Below, in pieces: positions 26,701 to 39,870 of a stretch of 64,000 nucleotides of DNA. The stretch is from NCBI GenBank assembly GCA_963513935.1, contig OY740768.1, positions 37,938,368 through 38,002,367 of the forward strand, in the 5' to 3' direction. The DNA comes from Aphrophora alni (Eukaryota; Arthropoda; Insecta; Hemiptera; Aphrophoridae). Within the stretch, counting starts at the first letter, position 1. Each line of letters starts with the position of its first letter. The notes below the pieces were generated by a model, which saw only the letters and a list, made by a program, of their open reading frames with translations, made no database searches and had not been told where the DNA came from. The translations under genes and the position numbers were made by a program.

Positions 26701-29278
26701 CAAAAATGCGATTTAAGCAGTATAATACACAAATGAATCTATGTTTAACGTTCTGCCCCGCGTTTTTGAATTATCTAAACAACCAAGAGCACAAATGTAA
26801 GAAATGTTTGTACATACCTGCTATCATAGACAGAATGTATAGATAGGTTCTATCATTACCTACACACTGTAGTTGACGTGGCGCGCTACGATTCGTCTAA
26901 TTCCGTATGGTTGTCTTCACCGATAGAGAAGGCTTAATTATTAGTGTTCTCTTTGTTTGTAAGTGTTTTAACAAACATCAATATCTTATGTTACACTTGA
27001 TATGAGTTTTAAAGCTTCCTAACGTAACCGTAATATTTTAGGACAGTATACTTTATCATTATTATGTTCTGTGTTTTATTTTCTGAAAAAAACTAATTAT
27101 AATTGTTTACAAAAGTTATTGCTATAACTAAAACAAAAACTTTATCTCTATTTAGATGTTATTTCTGAATTAATTTGTCTTACATTATTAATCTTTTGAT
27201 TTATACATAGACCCTAGTATTACAATCTGTAGAAATAACAACAAAATGTATAAAATTGTACGGCCTTCAGCCGCACTTTATGGAACGATGTTCGATCTTC
27301 CAAATATTCTCCAAAAACGGCGGTTCAGGATATATCTGTGCAAAAGTGAAAATAAACGACTAGGCTAATATCTCAAAATAGAGTTGAGCTATTAAAGCAA
27401 TTGTTTATGAATAGGTTTTCGTGCCAAATGGCAAGAGACAAATTACAGTCCACAAAAAACAGGAAAATATAAAAATAAACAACCGGCCGCCATAATTTTC
27501 TTTTGCGTGCATTATAGCACACAATTTGAAATCATAAATTTTTATATTTCATAAAAATTTGATTAAAATCGCAAGACCGATTTTGAAATACTATCCACTG
27601 TCTTATGCGACACCATGGTTCATATTACCTTTTTATCAAGTTTAGTTTGTTTTTTCCTTAACGTTTTTAAAGTTCGTAGATAAAACTAAGGACCTTTATA
27701 ATTTCACGCGCGTGTCTGACTGTCTATCTGTCTGAAGTCGCAACCAGTCTCCACAGACAAGACAAGTTATATTTTTCAAACTTTGCATTTATATTCTTTG
27801 TATCTCCTACATATAGGAAAAATATAACTGTAACAAAAAAAAATACCTTGCGATAATTAATGTGTAAAATCCTATCAAGCGGTATTTTTTTTAATATCAT
27901 GCATGGGGTATCAAATAAAACTATAAGTTATTCTGATTATGAATATGTATGTTTATTTGGCGAAAACATTAATATGTTGCCGTTAAACCAATTTTAAAGT
28001 GTCAGATACCAGGCCCCCACCCTTCTAAACTTGAACACGGCTTGACTATCAGAAACATTGTTGTATTTAAAATTAAATTGCAGTGCGAAATTATATATTA
28101 ATGACACGACGAATACAACTTAATCCAACCATACAATGAGAAATACGTAGCATATAAGTTTTAAAAACAGTTTTAGTGAGATGTGAAACAATCAATTCAA
28201 TAGCTATTAAAAGATGGATTGCATTTTTATTGATGTCTCTCTATTAGGTTCTGTAGGTAAAACCAAGGTCACTTATAATTTAGCTCGAGCCTGTCTGTCT
28301 ACAATTTAAACAGCCACCTAAAAGAAATTATAAAAATAACTGTCTCCATGCCGAACGGACCCTAAAGTCGTGCAGTTTATAGCACACACATATCCTTTTA
28401 TTATTTATAACTGTTACACTAATGTACAAACATGTCGTTAACTATAAAACATCGTTAAAACGGTTTAAAAATATCCTTTTACCGGTATGTCCATAGTTTT
28501 ACAAAAATTCAAATAAAAATATCTTATATCAAAATACTCAGCTGGTAATGCTGAACACTTTCTATGATGAAAAATAACGATTAGGCTACAAGACATAAAT
28601 TGAAATAACGGACCTTGGAGTTTTAAATGTAAAACCTGAATAGTGATTTATGAAATAAATACTTGATAGTAAATGGAAAACTATTATAAAAATCACGGTC
28701 GCATCTCACTAGTTAGTTGTTCTCAGTTTGTGTATTCTATACAACTACCGCACATTTTTTCCTCCAATAAGGAAATTCATTTACCTTACTTCTAAGCTTC
28801 GTGCCCAGATTATTTATTACGATATAAATAAATAAAGTCTTCATGTTCCTGTACTACTTTGTTACGTCTTAAGTACACCAGTTCGGTGGGAAACAGTTGT
28901 CTACTACAAGAAGAATGTTTCAGTACTGTTTATAGTGACCTTGCAGCGGCCTCAAAGCTATGTAGTAATATCTACTGTTACTCAAAGAATTGCATTGGAT
29001 TACTGAACAATTCAAACAAAATGTCATTTGTTGTGGTCCGCGGTCTACTTGGCATGCTGCCATATTTATAAATTATGACCCAATGTACACACCAAAGTGT
29101 GACTAAAAGAAAATTAGGTGATTTATAATGGAAACTGTTAATATCCTAATGACAAAAGTGACAAATCTAAGTCATGAGGGACAAAAATGAATGTTTCAAA
29201 TGATAATCCTGAATCCATAGGCATAAAAAAAAAATTGAATCCCTTAGAATTCAAAAAGATATTTTACACTGTGGGAAG
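26701..29278. other. intergenic DNA with dispersed repeats
   Basis: 27680-28045 is a minus-strand copy of dispersed family A, and 28250-28320 a short diverged part of it. The rest is AT-rich without recognisable genes; the frames at 26613-26846 and 28859-29071 show no domain. Confidence 0.45.
27680..28045 (-). repeat. dispersed repeat family A, longest copy
   Basis: Reverse complement of 15220-15470 in its left part (ataatttcacg, aactttgcatttatattc, tataggaaaaatataact) and of 23860-24005 in its right part (aagttattctgattatgaa, tatgtatgtttatttg, aaacttgaacacggc). It therefore joins the two partial copies into one element of at least 360 bp. Confidence 0.65.
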
Positions 29279-30225
29279 TTGTACCGGGAGTTTCAGACCT
29301 CATGGACACTATCTGTAGCGCCTAAACGAAACCAGATAAAAATTTCCTTCCAATTAGAACCCCCCCCCCTTTTCGACCCCAAAGAATTCAGGAAAATTAT
29401 TTTCGACGCTCCTCAATGACCCAAAAGGGCACTTTTGGGGAGCAGGGTGGTGTTTTTGGAAAATTTTCAAATAGAAACATAGGTCGTGTGATACCTCATT
29501 TTAAAGGTCTCTCTTTTCTGAACATTTTGGAGCAAACAAATTTTGTTATCTTTTCATTACCGGTACTGTACAGGGTGTGACGAAATAAAATTATTTTTGT
29601 AAATGCCATTTTTTTACAATTATTCAATGGTGCAAGATAGAACCAAACTTTCAATACAAAAAAAAAAGTTTGTTTTCAAAAGGTCTCTCAAATGGTACGA
29701 TTTTCAATCTAGGTTGCTAGCCTATTTGATTTTTTTTTTACTTTTTGCTCTATAAAAATTATTAAAGTTTTAAATTTATTAAAAATTTGAAAACTACATA
29801 GAAGTCCATACTACTCCATATCTCCTGAAAGGGTGTGTTCTAGTAAAACTAGGGGAAAAAATTGGTTGCCCTATCTTTGTTAGGGAGCTGGCAGTCAAAT
29901 TTCCCGCTATAAACTAAAAAAAAAATCGTCACACCCTATACAGTACGGTAATGAAAAGATAACAAAATTGTTTGCTCCAAAATGTTCAGAAAAGAGAGAC
30001 CTTTAAAATGAGGTATCACACGACCTATGTTTCTATTTGAAAATTTTCCAAAAACACCACCCTGCCCCCCAAAAGTGCCCTTTTGGGTCATTGAAGAGCG
30101 TCGAAAATAATTTTTCCTGAATTCTTTGGGATCGAAAAGGGGGGGTTCTAATTGGAAGGAAATTTTTTTTTGGTTTCGTTTAGGCGCTACAGATAGTGTC
30201 CATGTGGTCTGAAACACCCGGTGTA
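29279..30225. mobile_element. foldback MITE with ~300-bp terminal inverted repeats
   Basis: The left arm (29279-about 29583) and right arm (about 29927-30225) are near-perfect reverse complements. Shared landmarks are gtttcagacc at the outer edges, agatagtgtccatg, cgtcgaaaataat and the inner gtgtgacga. The spacer of about 340 bp is AT-rich and non-coding. The 93-codon frame at 29936-30217 minus is just the right arm and has no domain. No transposase; superfamily not assigned. Confidence 0.85.
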
Positions 30226-30490
30226 GCCTATCTCCATAAGCTTAATGTCCATAGCAACAATGAACAACTACAGTTTCATAACGATTTTAAACAGACGTTT
30301 TGAGCAAATCAGCTGTTATAAATGTATTGGCTTATTTTGAGGTTATATTAAAACATTGTTCAAACGTTGAAACCGAATGCAAAGTGTCACCTCGTAATTT
30401 CAAAAGTAAGAGGACCGATTTGAAGACAAACAACTTGTCATTGAAAAGACAATTCGATAAACAATTGACTCCAAAATTAATATTATTTAT

Positions 30491-30727
30491 AACTAGCAGA
30501 GTACCCGTCCTTCGTACGGGGTTGACGTATATTTGTATTGACTGTTAAGGGAGTTTTCAAGGCCAGTGGGGCGGTGCCCTGAAGGAATTTCTAAATAAAA
30601 ATAGGCCTATGTGTTAACCAGGGACCCTAAGAATGTCCATGTACATTTTCAGCTCAATGGGTGTCCAGTAGTTTTTACGTGATCGAGTAACACACACACG
30701 CACGCACGCACGCACGCACACACACAC

Positions 30728-30814
<87 letters not shown>

Positions 30815-30838
30815 TAGATTTTTATATAATAGTAAAGA
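30491..30838 (+). mobile_element. short retroposon-like element with CA/CG and GA simple-repeat tail
   Basis: Starts actagcagagtacccg and tccttcgtacggggt, continues to ctcaatgggtgtccagtag, tttttacgtgatcgagtaa, then simple repeats and tttttatataatagtaaag. The segment 'cagctcaatgggtgtccagtagtttttacgtga' (quoted here in parts: ctcaatgggtg / tccagtagttttt) resembles the tail of RTE-type retroelements and their SINEs in insects. No coding region. Class assignment is tentative. Confidence 0.5.
30690..30808 (+). repeat. (CA/CGCA)n then (GA)40 microsatellite
   Basis: Alternating cacacg/cacgcacg units to 30728, then uninterrupted ga from about 30731 to 30808. The minus-strand Leu-Ser open frame at 30614-30814 is an artefact of this tract. 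Confidence 0.95.
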
Positions 30839-33181
30839 TTTATCACTTTTACTTTGTCACATATATGTAGAATAGTGATGGGTCAAAAAATGCAGTTAAA
30901 AATCTGTGAGTCCAAAAATGCAGTTTTTGGAAATAGGAATCTGTCACTTGTACTTCTCTGCAACCCATACGAGTGAAGAACTGATTTTCGTGAAATATGT
31001 GGGGATATTTCAGTCGTATTTGAGAGATTTATTTCATTTTCTCGACAACTAAATTTGGAATTAGTTGTCATAAGAAGGAAGTAATTGTCATAAATAAGAA
31101 TGATATTCAAAATAACAATTTACTTAAAAGTGGCTATTACAGTTTTTAATTTTACTAAAATATACTCTTTAAGGACTACAAACAAAAGGAATCTGTTGCC
31201 ATCTCCCAAAAATGTCTGTTCAGGAGTTATCGATAAAAACAAAAACATTTTTAATAGAACTGTTATAAAAGATTTAATTTCTAAAAATTAGCTCTATTGA
31301 TTTTGTTTAAATTTTAGTGATAAGAATAGATTAGTATGCCAAATCACAAATAAATTAAAATTACGGCTTTTAAAAAATTAACCTCGGCTGCTCTCATTAA
31401 AAACTCAATTTACATTAAAGAAAAGGCACAAATTCCATTTAAATATTCAAAATCTTTTTAAATATTTTTCTTCATACATTATTGAATAATTTTATAAGGA
31501 CACTTCTAAACCAACTAGCATTTAATAAGAAATTATATGGGCAAAAAATCAGTAATAATGAAGATTTATTTTGGATTTTCCCAGTTCTAAGTAGAATGTA
31601 GACAATTTTGAGGAGATTGTAAAGAATATTATTTTTGTAGATGCAAGCCAATGAGTGTATTATTAGTGTATCCAAACATTTGGCATCAATTGTGAATATA
31701 GAAGTTAATAAGTAAATAATGTTTCATGAGTGTGTATCAAATCTCTAATCATATTCATGTTTACATAAAAAAAGATAGCTTATGTCCGAATAACCAACAC
31801 CAATAACAATCCACCATCAATAACTATAAAAACCGAATATGTCTGCATGTATTGTATAGGAAAATCTATAATTATTTATTTATTACAGAACAGACTCAAA
31901 AATAAACATGTTATCAGACATAAATTAGCTGACATTCACTTTTGTCTCAGATAATTAATGAAAAATTGCATACACTTGTTATTAAGATCATAGTGGTTGA
32001 ACATTTACAACTTCCTAGACTATTTGAGGTTGTAGAACAGTTATAATATGATTATAATTGAAAGAGCTTTCAAATAGTTAGCTTCCTAGAAATGTAAGGT
32101 CTGTCATTACATAATGTAATAATGCTGTTATCCTACAGTAGGAAAGGTAACATACACAAGCAATTACAGAATGGACTAATTACATCATATTTACACCCTA
32201 TAGGCTAAGTCCGGCCAACTTTATTCCTACAGGAGTATTTTTCTTTCTAAATAATGTTTTTTTTTATTTTTGTCCCTGCATTAACAAGGTAATCATTCTT
32301 AACACAGAAAGGTTTAAAAGAGATCATAATTAAGACGACTTTAAGTGCCACTTGAGGGCCTCTGAATTCCTAGATGGATTTATTCATAACAAAACAGGTT
32401 GTTATTTTTAGAAAATTAAATCAATTACTTTGTTTTTATTAAATCATAAAAATGTTAATCTTTTCTACTTTTTACTTTTCAATTGTGTAATGAGGAAAGG
32501 ATTTGTGATCAAAAATATGACACAATAGAGTTATTGGTCGTTGTAAACATGTATTTAACCCTCTAGGAACAATTTTATGAAGAATAACAGTTTATCTTTT
32601 CCATATTGTTGTAAATGATAGGTGATCGAAATTATACAACAAATTAAAGTGTGATGCTGGTAAGTTTCCTATCGAATTATTAGAATTTTGGCAAAATAGT
32701 AATAAGATGATTAGAGGGAGGGTGAAGATTATTTCAATAATCTTAAAAACTAGTGGTTTGAATGATCCAGTTTTGATCTTTGATTCACTGAATGTTTGGA
32801 CTTTATTTTAAAAGAATGCTTTAAGGGCAAGGTAAAAAAGGTTAGACCCAAATAATATAAAAATATCCTTCCTCGGTGTTTTTTTACTGGATTAATTTTT
32901 TTTATGTATTTTGGAATAGTGTATTTGAATTATGATTTATACAAACTTCAGCCCCAAATACACAAAAAATTTAATTTTTGTGGAATTAATAATAGAAACT
33001 ATTAAATTACCAAAAACTAGTCTACATAATATTACTTACAGTTCCACTACAAACAAAAATTGGAATTTTTCGTCTTCCAGAAACCAGTTGCAAAATGTTT
33101 TAACGGGTGTAGAAATACACTCTAACCAGCAAATAGTAGTCTAGGCCTACCTACTGCTGTAGGGATTGAATTAAATTTAAC
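30839..33181. other. AT-rich intergenic DNA, no gene seen
   Basis: Open frames of 60-75 codons at 30883-31110 and 31472-31675 (minus), and 31100-31291 and 32932-33144 (plus), lack domains, splice context or codon bias that I can recognise. Confidence 0.45.
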
Positions 33182-33524
33182 TAAACGGACTAAAAAGTAT
33201 AAAATAATTTTTCATGACCCTTCTAACAATTTTGAGGGAGGATTGTTAGTGGCTATGGATATAAATTATTTGTAGAGAGAAACGTGGGGCGCAGGCAATC
33301 TATGATAGTTAAGGAGGAGTAAATAAATTAAATTACAGTAAATCTCATTACCGATTCACTGAAATTAGCTGTGAATTCGTCCGGATTGTCTACTCGTATT
33401 ATTTACTGGCTGCGCCCCACGTTTTTCTCTCCAAGTATTCCAAATATATCCATAGCCACTAACAATCCTCCCTCAAAATTGTAAAAGGGTCATGAAAAAT
33501 TATTTTATACATTTTAGTCCGTTT
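33182..33524. mobile_element. ~343-bp MITE with ~120-bp terminal inverted repeats
   Basis: The left end taaacggactaaaaagtat and right end atacattttagtccgttt are inverted copies. The arms continue through aaaataatttttcatgaccc, gagggaggattgttagtggc and tatggatat to gtggggcgcag. A short spacer of about 85 bp lies between. Non-coding; superfamily unknown. Confidence 0.88.
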
Positions 33525-33602
33525 TAAAAACGTGGTATGTTAAAAAAAAATTATTTGATTTATTATTTTCTGTTTTTTAGTCTTATGTCCGGGTGAAAGA
33601 TT

Positions 33603-34042
33603 TCAATCGGTTTTGCATATATTGGCGAGACTCTGACAGGGACATAATATATAGGAATTCCCAATGCATTTCACATCCTGTTTATGCGTCTCGGGAGTTT
33701 CGCAAGTTCGTTTTTCAGAATGGCGGCAAGAATCACTAGCAAGCCGAGCAGCACGGGCTTCGGGAGCCTCGTTTACTCTTGCTTGAGCATGTCGATGCAC
33801 GTCATCTGCAAGTCGAGATGAATTTCCCCCGTTTCACGCGACCTCGCTAGAGTCTTTCGTTTCTCATCATTTTCGAGTTCGATCTTGCGCTGTTTTTCGG
33901 GACGTTCTGTAGCTCGCTTACGGCGTTTTGCTAATCTTGCCAACTTATCTGCTTCGGATTACTGTTGTAGCCCAACTTGCCGTGTTTCCTTCTTCTTCTT
34001 CTCTAATCGGCGCTTCCGTTGAGTAGCCGTCTCTTTAACCAT
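33603..34042 (-). pseudogene. Arg/Glu-rich transposon protein N-terminus, frameshifted
   Basis: On the minus strand an ATG at 34042 opens MVKETATQRKRRLEKKKKET, then hits a stop. In another frame the region continues with repeated motifs such as ETPE, ARAARLASD and RHSEKR (33603-33800). Arg/Glu-rich repeats of the ETPEARxARLAxDRxRHxE kind are typical of the N-terminal part of insect Helitron-associated proteins. The frame is broken at least twice and no helicase or Rep domain follows, so this is a decayed fragment. Family assignment is from motif resemblance only. Confidence 0.45.
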
Positions 34043-34879
34043 TGTAACGATTGTCAGAAATGTAATATTCACATATACGCTTAGCACACTATTGGATGTA
34101 CATTGAAAACCCAGCGCACTATTCACTATCACCAAAAGCACGTGAAACGGGATGTGTTCCACTGGAAAATGCAATTACACTTTAAACTAGAGGGCGAAAC
34201 GCGACACACTCATACAGGTATATGTACACACTTGAAACACAAGTTCTGCTGTTACAGCAACGCGAGAGAGCAGAAACGACAGTGCTGATGCTGTATACTA
34301 CACTGCAGAATGCGCAAAGCAGACGCTGCTCTCATCAACTATTGTTTAAGTTTGCAGACAGGGAACAAAGTGAATATTGCATTGTTATCCATCCTCGGCC
34401 CATGTTTAAAATTGCAAGTCTATATCTCATTGACCAATTTTTATTTGTTTAAACAACTATTGTTTAAACAAACGTAGAGACAAGAAACCAGCTGAAATTG
34501 TATTGTCATCCAATTCTGACCTATGCTCAAAATTTCAGGTCTCTAGCTTATTGGGAAGTTAGTTTAAACTCGATTGAAAAATTCCACGCGGACAGACAGA
34601 CAGATATGACGGAAACCGAACTAATGAAAACGTGGTAAAATACTTGCTGCCATCAGCTTTCATATTATCTGAAACTGTCCAAGAAGGAAACGTTTTTGTT
34701 GATGTCTGATGTTATGTTTGCCACTCAGGAAATAAGCTTTTAGTCAAACATAAGTCAGTTAAATCAAATATTGTTTATATCAATTTGAAGGTACAGTAAT
34801 TTCATATCCTACATTTACATGGTATTACATTTTTATGTGCTTAGCTTTTTTATATTGCATAACCTAAATCATTTGTATA
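34043..34879. other. retroelement-like tail and unassigned DNA
   Basis: 34385-34610 carries two versions of a 'ttgtcatccaattctgacc ... aaaatttcaggtctctagct' segment followed by gcggacagacagacag, which looks like the 3' tail of a LINE or its derivative. No coding domain seen. The overlapping frames at 34103-34452 are without motif. Confidence 0.4.
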
Positions 34880-36190
34880 GTTGAAACTCGGGGCAAGATG
34901 GAGCAACCTCGGCATCTTGCCCTGGGCTTATTTATTTAGTTTTTTTATTTATTGTTTTTCCATAGGATATAATAAATATTATTTTTGTAAACGGTAATGA
35001 TCTGCTTCACAAATCGTGTATAGTACTACTATCAAAATAAATATCCATCAAAGCTTGATATAACATAACACTTGTAAATTTACAAAACCTCAGACCGATT
35101 TTCAATCATTTTTTTTTTCCTTTGTAGATGGTACGAAACTATAAAAAAAAGTTTACATAAGGAGATTAAGACTCATATAATATGAATAAAGCTTTATGGT
35201 TGGGTTTCCATCTCCACCCCACACAACACTCAGATTTCAGCCTATGAATGTTTCTTTCTTTGCTCCCCTTAAAGCCTTTGAAGAATGTGGAAGTTTTTCC
35301 GTCATATCCAGGGAAGCCTATAACAGATTACAACATCGGTGAAATACTCAGCACTGCTTATTTTAAGGCTGCTTAAGTTGGAAATGTCATTATTGGGTTC
35401 CAAAAATGTGGAATCGAACTCTACAATCCTCAGATTTTTTCCAGAAAGCGACTATATATCCTTGTCTGACAGAAAACAACCTTGAAGATAAATCTATTGA
35501 GATTCACAATGATCCTGTTTCAGACTAATTTCTAAGAAACAAAGTGAAATGTCTATTTTAGAGGACGACAATATAGGAACGGATGAAGGAGAATCTCTTA
35601 TGAACCTCATTGTTTCAAAGATTGGAACAAAAAGTATTTTTGAAATGAAATCATTAGCAAAGCGTAGTATGGAAAACAATGGTGTTAGAAAACCACGTTG
35701 GAATTAAAAAATGTGTGCTGCTGTCATCACAAGCACTGCTGTGAAAATGGAGCTGTTAAGACATCGACTAGAAAAGGAACAAAAAATCAAAGAAAAACAA
35801 CAAATGAAAGTTGAAAGAAAACAGACAAAAAATTGAATGATTTATTTATAAAAGCAATTTAAAACTATTCTTATGATAGGATTTTGTCATCATATATTTG
35901 TTAAATATACTAAATCATACTGAACTTGGTATTCAGTTTAATTTCCTATTCCTTTTATGGGATCGTCAACTTGCCCAATAGCAAATGTCATCTTGCCCCT
36001 TAAATGATTTGTTATAGTTTGTTTCAATGAATGAATGAAGAAATGAACCTGTATATCAGGTTATTTTATGGTTTTTAGAAAGACTAAACTAACCTTACTA
36101 TTTATATATGATTATACAAACTAAAACTAACTTAAAACAATTTTCAAAAATAAAAAACTCTTAACATCTTCATCTTGCCCCGGTCTCCTC
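34880..36190 (+). mobile_element. internally deleted pogo/Tigger-type DNA transposon
   Basis: Terminal motifs ggggcaagatg (34890-34900) and catcttgcccc (36171-36181) are inverted and lie about 10 bp inside TA dinucleotides at 34878-34879 and 36191-36192, as expected for Tc1/mariner-pogo insertions. Extra internal copies of cttgcccc occur at 34915 and near 35973 and 35993. Length is about 1.31 kb, shorter than a complete Tigger. The interior encodes a decayed C-terminal transposase segment at 35260-35850. The left boundary base is tentative because the TIR pair differs by one base in length. Confidence 0.7.
35260..35840 (+). pseudogene. pogo/Tigger DDE transposase C-terminal fragment
   Basis: Across shifting plus frames the translation gives PITDYNIGEI, then STAYFKAA, VGNVIIGFQKCGIE and NPQIFS. 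This follows the order of the conserved C-terminal segment of pogo/Tigger (DDE_1) transposases, PGKxITxYQIAxLxxxAYxKAATxxNAxxGFxKTGIxPxNPxxF. A downstream stretch MCAAVITSTAVKMELLRHRL leads into a Lys/Glu/Gln-rich tail ending in a stop near 35835. Frameshifts and stops interrupt it. No catalytic core remains. Confidence 0.6.
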
Positions 36191-39100
36191 TACTGGTATT
36201 GCTAAATTAAGCTACAAGTAGTCATATAAAGTATATAGTGCATACCGTACTTTATATCATAAGTAAATTTATTAGTTATAGTAGTAACATATAAAGTGCT
36301 AGTAGAGTCTAGTATCACTTACTTTATTGCTGCATCTTTTAATTATAAGTTGTGCAGTTACAATGAGGGCAATGAGTAGGCTGTGAAAGTCTTAACAGAT
36401 TTATATGTTTAACATGTAGTAAAAGGGTTCTCTACTTTAAATGTGAACCTTTCCACTGACACTAGTTACATGTGTTGTGCTTTTTCAAGAAAATATTTTA
36501 AGTTATGACCTACAGACTAAGGTTTATTATAAATGATATTAACATGATTTTAAAAACAAGTCGGCAATATATACTAAAATGAAAAACATTCGGTTTTATC
36601 ATTAAATGTCCACTTTAAACAAGAGTTATATTGAAAAAAAAATTTTGTCAATTATTACAGCCAAATATTACTACCTCAAATGACACTTATACCAAAAAGT
36701 GTTTAAATCATATATATCTATAGTTTTTTAATATTTAAGAAATAATAGGATGAATACGAATAAATACTAACACGATGACATCAAAAACATTAACCTGAAT
36801 TAAGATCAAAATATTCAAACTAAACACTATAAAAAGTAGTTATAAACATCAATTTAGCAATAGAGTATAGGCTACTAAACGGGTAACTGAAACCAATAAA
36901 TTTTAAATGATAAATCCGTTAAACTAATCCATGTTTTGTAAAACAAAAGATATTTTTAACTACTGAAATCTAATTAAATTATATATTCATGAATTTATTT
37001 TGTAAATAGAAACTTAAAAAATTTAAACTTATTCAGAATTTATACACATATAATCAAAATAAAAGTTAATATTGTATTTTGTAATTGTAATTTTGTGTTT
37101 CATATTAAGTGAAATGATTGTAGTTTCTAAAAAAAACAAAAAAAAGAGGGTGGTTAATTACTTTCATTATTAATAACTGGATTATTGGGGAAAACATCTG
37201 TCATAAACCAACTAGGTTAGCAAAACACTAGGTTACCTTATAAATTATAAAGTACAGGATAAAACTAATAACGAACCTTTCTCTTAGTACTAACTTACAG
37301 AGAGGGATTTTTTTTATAGATGACAACCAATATATTTTGTTTAGGCTGTCAGATGCTACACTTGAGCTAAATTTCATCAAAACCCTTTGAGCTGATTTTG
37401 AGAGAATCATAATTTTGTGTTTTTCTTAATGACAACTATCCTTTTTTTTCCTTTTTTTCTTTTTTTTTTCTTTTCTCTTTTCAAGATATGGCCAAAATAT
37501 GACTACATATCAAATTTTATTTATATTAATCCACATGTTTGGGGTTGTAAAGCACAGCACATAGACAAAAGACAGACATCATCCTAAAAATCACTTTTTT
37601 GGATCTAGAGAACCTCAAAACGGAAATATTCACACAAAAACTTAACATCAAAGTTTTGACCCATCACATAACTTTACCTATACATAAATTAGAATAAATT
37701 AACCATAATGTAACATTATCTTTCTTACTTACTACTGACCTATCCTAACATAGCCTACTTGTATTTAAAAAATATATCTACTATAAGAACATATTTTGCT
37801 TATCATCATCATGTAATAACAAATATAAAAATCTAAGCATAATTTGATAAGGACTGAAATAAAACAATAAGCTACTATTACATCATCAAAAATCTTAGTA
37901 GATGATATCAGTGTGCTTAGCTAAAGAGTAATTATATTTTAAAATAAAATGCATACATTAGGGCCTACCAATATAATTATAATACATGTAGGCTAAAGAA
38001 GCCCACCGACTGTCTCTTTTTATTTTGCTTACAGAATAAATCAGTTGAAATAATATATATAAATTTTTTAAAAAATTGATTTTTTGATTATTTATGAGAG
38101 TCAACATATAATTTTAGGAGGGCCCTCATGAAACAATTCTTACCAGAGTGGCCATTTTGACTGTCAATTATGATGAATCAATCAATTTGGCCACAGTTAG
38201 ACATTGTTACATGCCGAGTTAAATAAAGAATTTAATCTATAAATAAATTCCACACCTAGAGTTATGGAAACAAAAAGTACAAGATTAGTTACTTGTTATT
38301 TTCAGTTATACTACTATAAACTAATTGTATCAATGTAATATACACCAAGAATAATATTATGGTCGTAATATTTAAGAGGTATAGCCTACTGGTATATTCA
38401 TTAATATATTAATATTTTTAGAAATTTATAGCCAAATTTGTTACACAAGAGATGGATGATTAAAATTAGAATTACCATGAGTTCATCTTCTAAATTTAAC
38501 TTAGCCTAATCCCATCAGTTTCATGGAGCACAATTTTTTTTAATTTCCCACAAATAAAATTGTACTTTTTAAAGAAAATTCTCTTCCCAAATCTTCAGAA
38601 CTTTTGGACATATTCTACACTCTTGGTGTGGTTAGGTTAAGAACTTATTAAATGTTGAAGACTAGTAGTAGTTATAGTTGAAATACAAAATAACATCTCT
38701 AGATAATAGTATTAGAAGTAGATCTCAAAAGTTAAGAAGTGGTTATCATTTGGTGATTTAAAGAAATAGGTTGGTCTTGTGGTAATAAAAACTTTTTTTT
38801 TAACTATTGTATTTAACAAGTTTAAAAGTTACACCACAATAATTAATGTAAGCCAAATCATCAAAATTCCATAGTTATATGTTACATATTTTCTAATCTC
38901 CTAACGCTAAGATTAGCCTAATAATTTTAATAATCCACTACAGTATTAAAATAAATTGGAGAGATTTTACACCTTTGCCTAAAGCAAAAATGAAGTAGGG
39001 TACATAAATAAAACCATTAATTTAATTCATTTGAAAGATCACACTATCAAAATTATTAAGAAACTTGTCTATGGTAATTGGTATACAACCTATAGGCTCT

Positions 39101-39680
39101 ATCTTATAAGTTATAATAACCTAACATAATACAAGTAACAAGTACAAGTAACAAGTTAATAACGATTAATGTACAAGTACCTAAATTAAGGAAGCGAACA
39201 TCAAGAAACAATAAGTCTGAAGTAAGTGGGTCAGATGGATTGCTATTTCTCAAGTTGGTAAACAAGATGTCCTTCAGAGTATGTAATAGGATTATACATA
39301 TTGAAGGATAAAGGCCTTCTGTAATTAGGGGTGGATATATTAAAGGGGAATAGGCTAGTGAAGGATACAATTCAAGATATGCTATTGTAACTTATTACTT
39401 TCCAAGATAGCTACTCAAGAATAAGTTGTTAGAGTATAACTTAAATCATTTACTTTCTACGATACACAGTTAGACTTTGTACACACACAAATCGCCAATA
39501 ACAGCTATTCTTTCCCCTATTCTTTAAGAAGTCATAAATACAGTCTATGGCTGAACTCTTTAAGAAAGGAAATTTTCAAATAAATATCTTCATAAACTTG
39601 GGACATAACCTAATTTTTTTGTAGGGCCTACTTATGATTTAAAGGCGCAATCACTTTAATAAATAACATAACATAAAATT
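36191..39680. other. AT-rich DNA, possible intron of the minus-strand gene
   Basis: No recognised exon. 37310-37620 has a poly-T/C tract and another copy of the dispersed 'gctaaatttcatcaaaac' motif, with gacagacatcatcc downstream. If the minus-strand gene starting at 40220 is real, its next exon should lie here or further left; I could not identify it. Confidence 0.4.
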
Positions 39681-39870
39681 AGTGACCCCTAGTCCTCAAA
39701 CACTCTAATAATGTCAGGGTTGAAAGAGAAGAAGAGGTTGTTCAAGAGAGTCCTGATAGGAAAGATGAAAGAGACTGAACTAACCCAAGATTGGATGAAG
39801 AAAGGTTACTCAGTAGTCCAGCAAGGCACCTAGAGTTTGCCTCATTCATACTCATTATAAGGGAACCCCT
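39681..39870 (+). repeat. dispersed repeat family B, copy 2
   Basis: Contains cactctaataatgtcaggg, gaaagagaagaag, gttgttcaagagagtcctga, aggaaagatgaaagaga and ggatgaagaaagg in the same order as copies at 57205 and 62199. Non-coding. Confidence 0.7.

Noticed and set aside
30614..30814. Leu-Ser repeat open frame on the minus strand
   Set aside because: It is the translation of a (GA)n microsatellite; no real protein.
38137..38153. 17-nt minus-strand segment between splice-like sites, a candidate second exon for the gene starting at 40220
   Set aside because: The acceptor side lacks a polypyrimidine tract and the segment has no independent support; splice-like dinucleotides are expected by chance.
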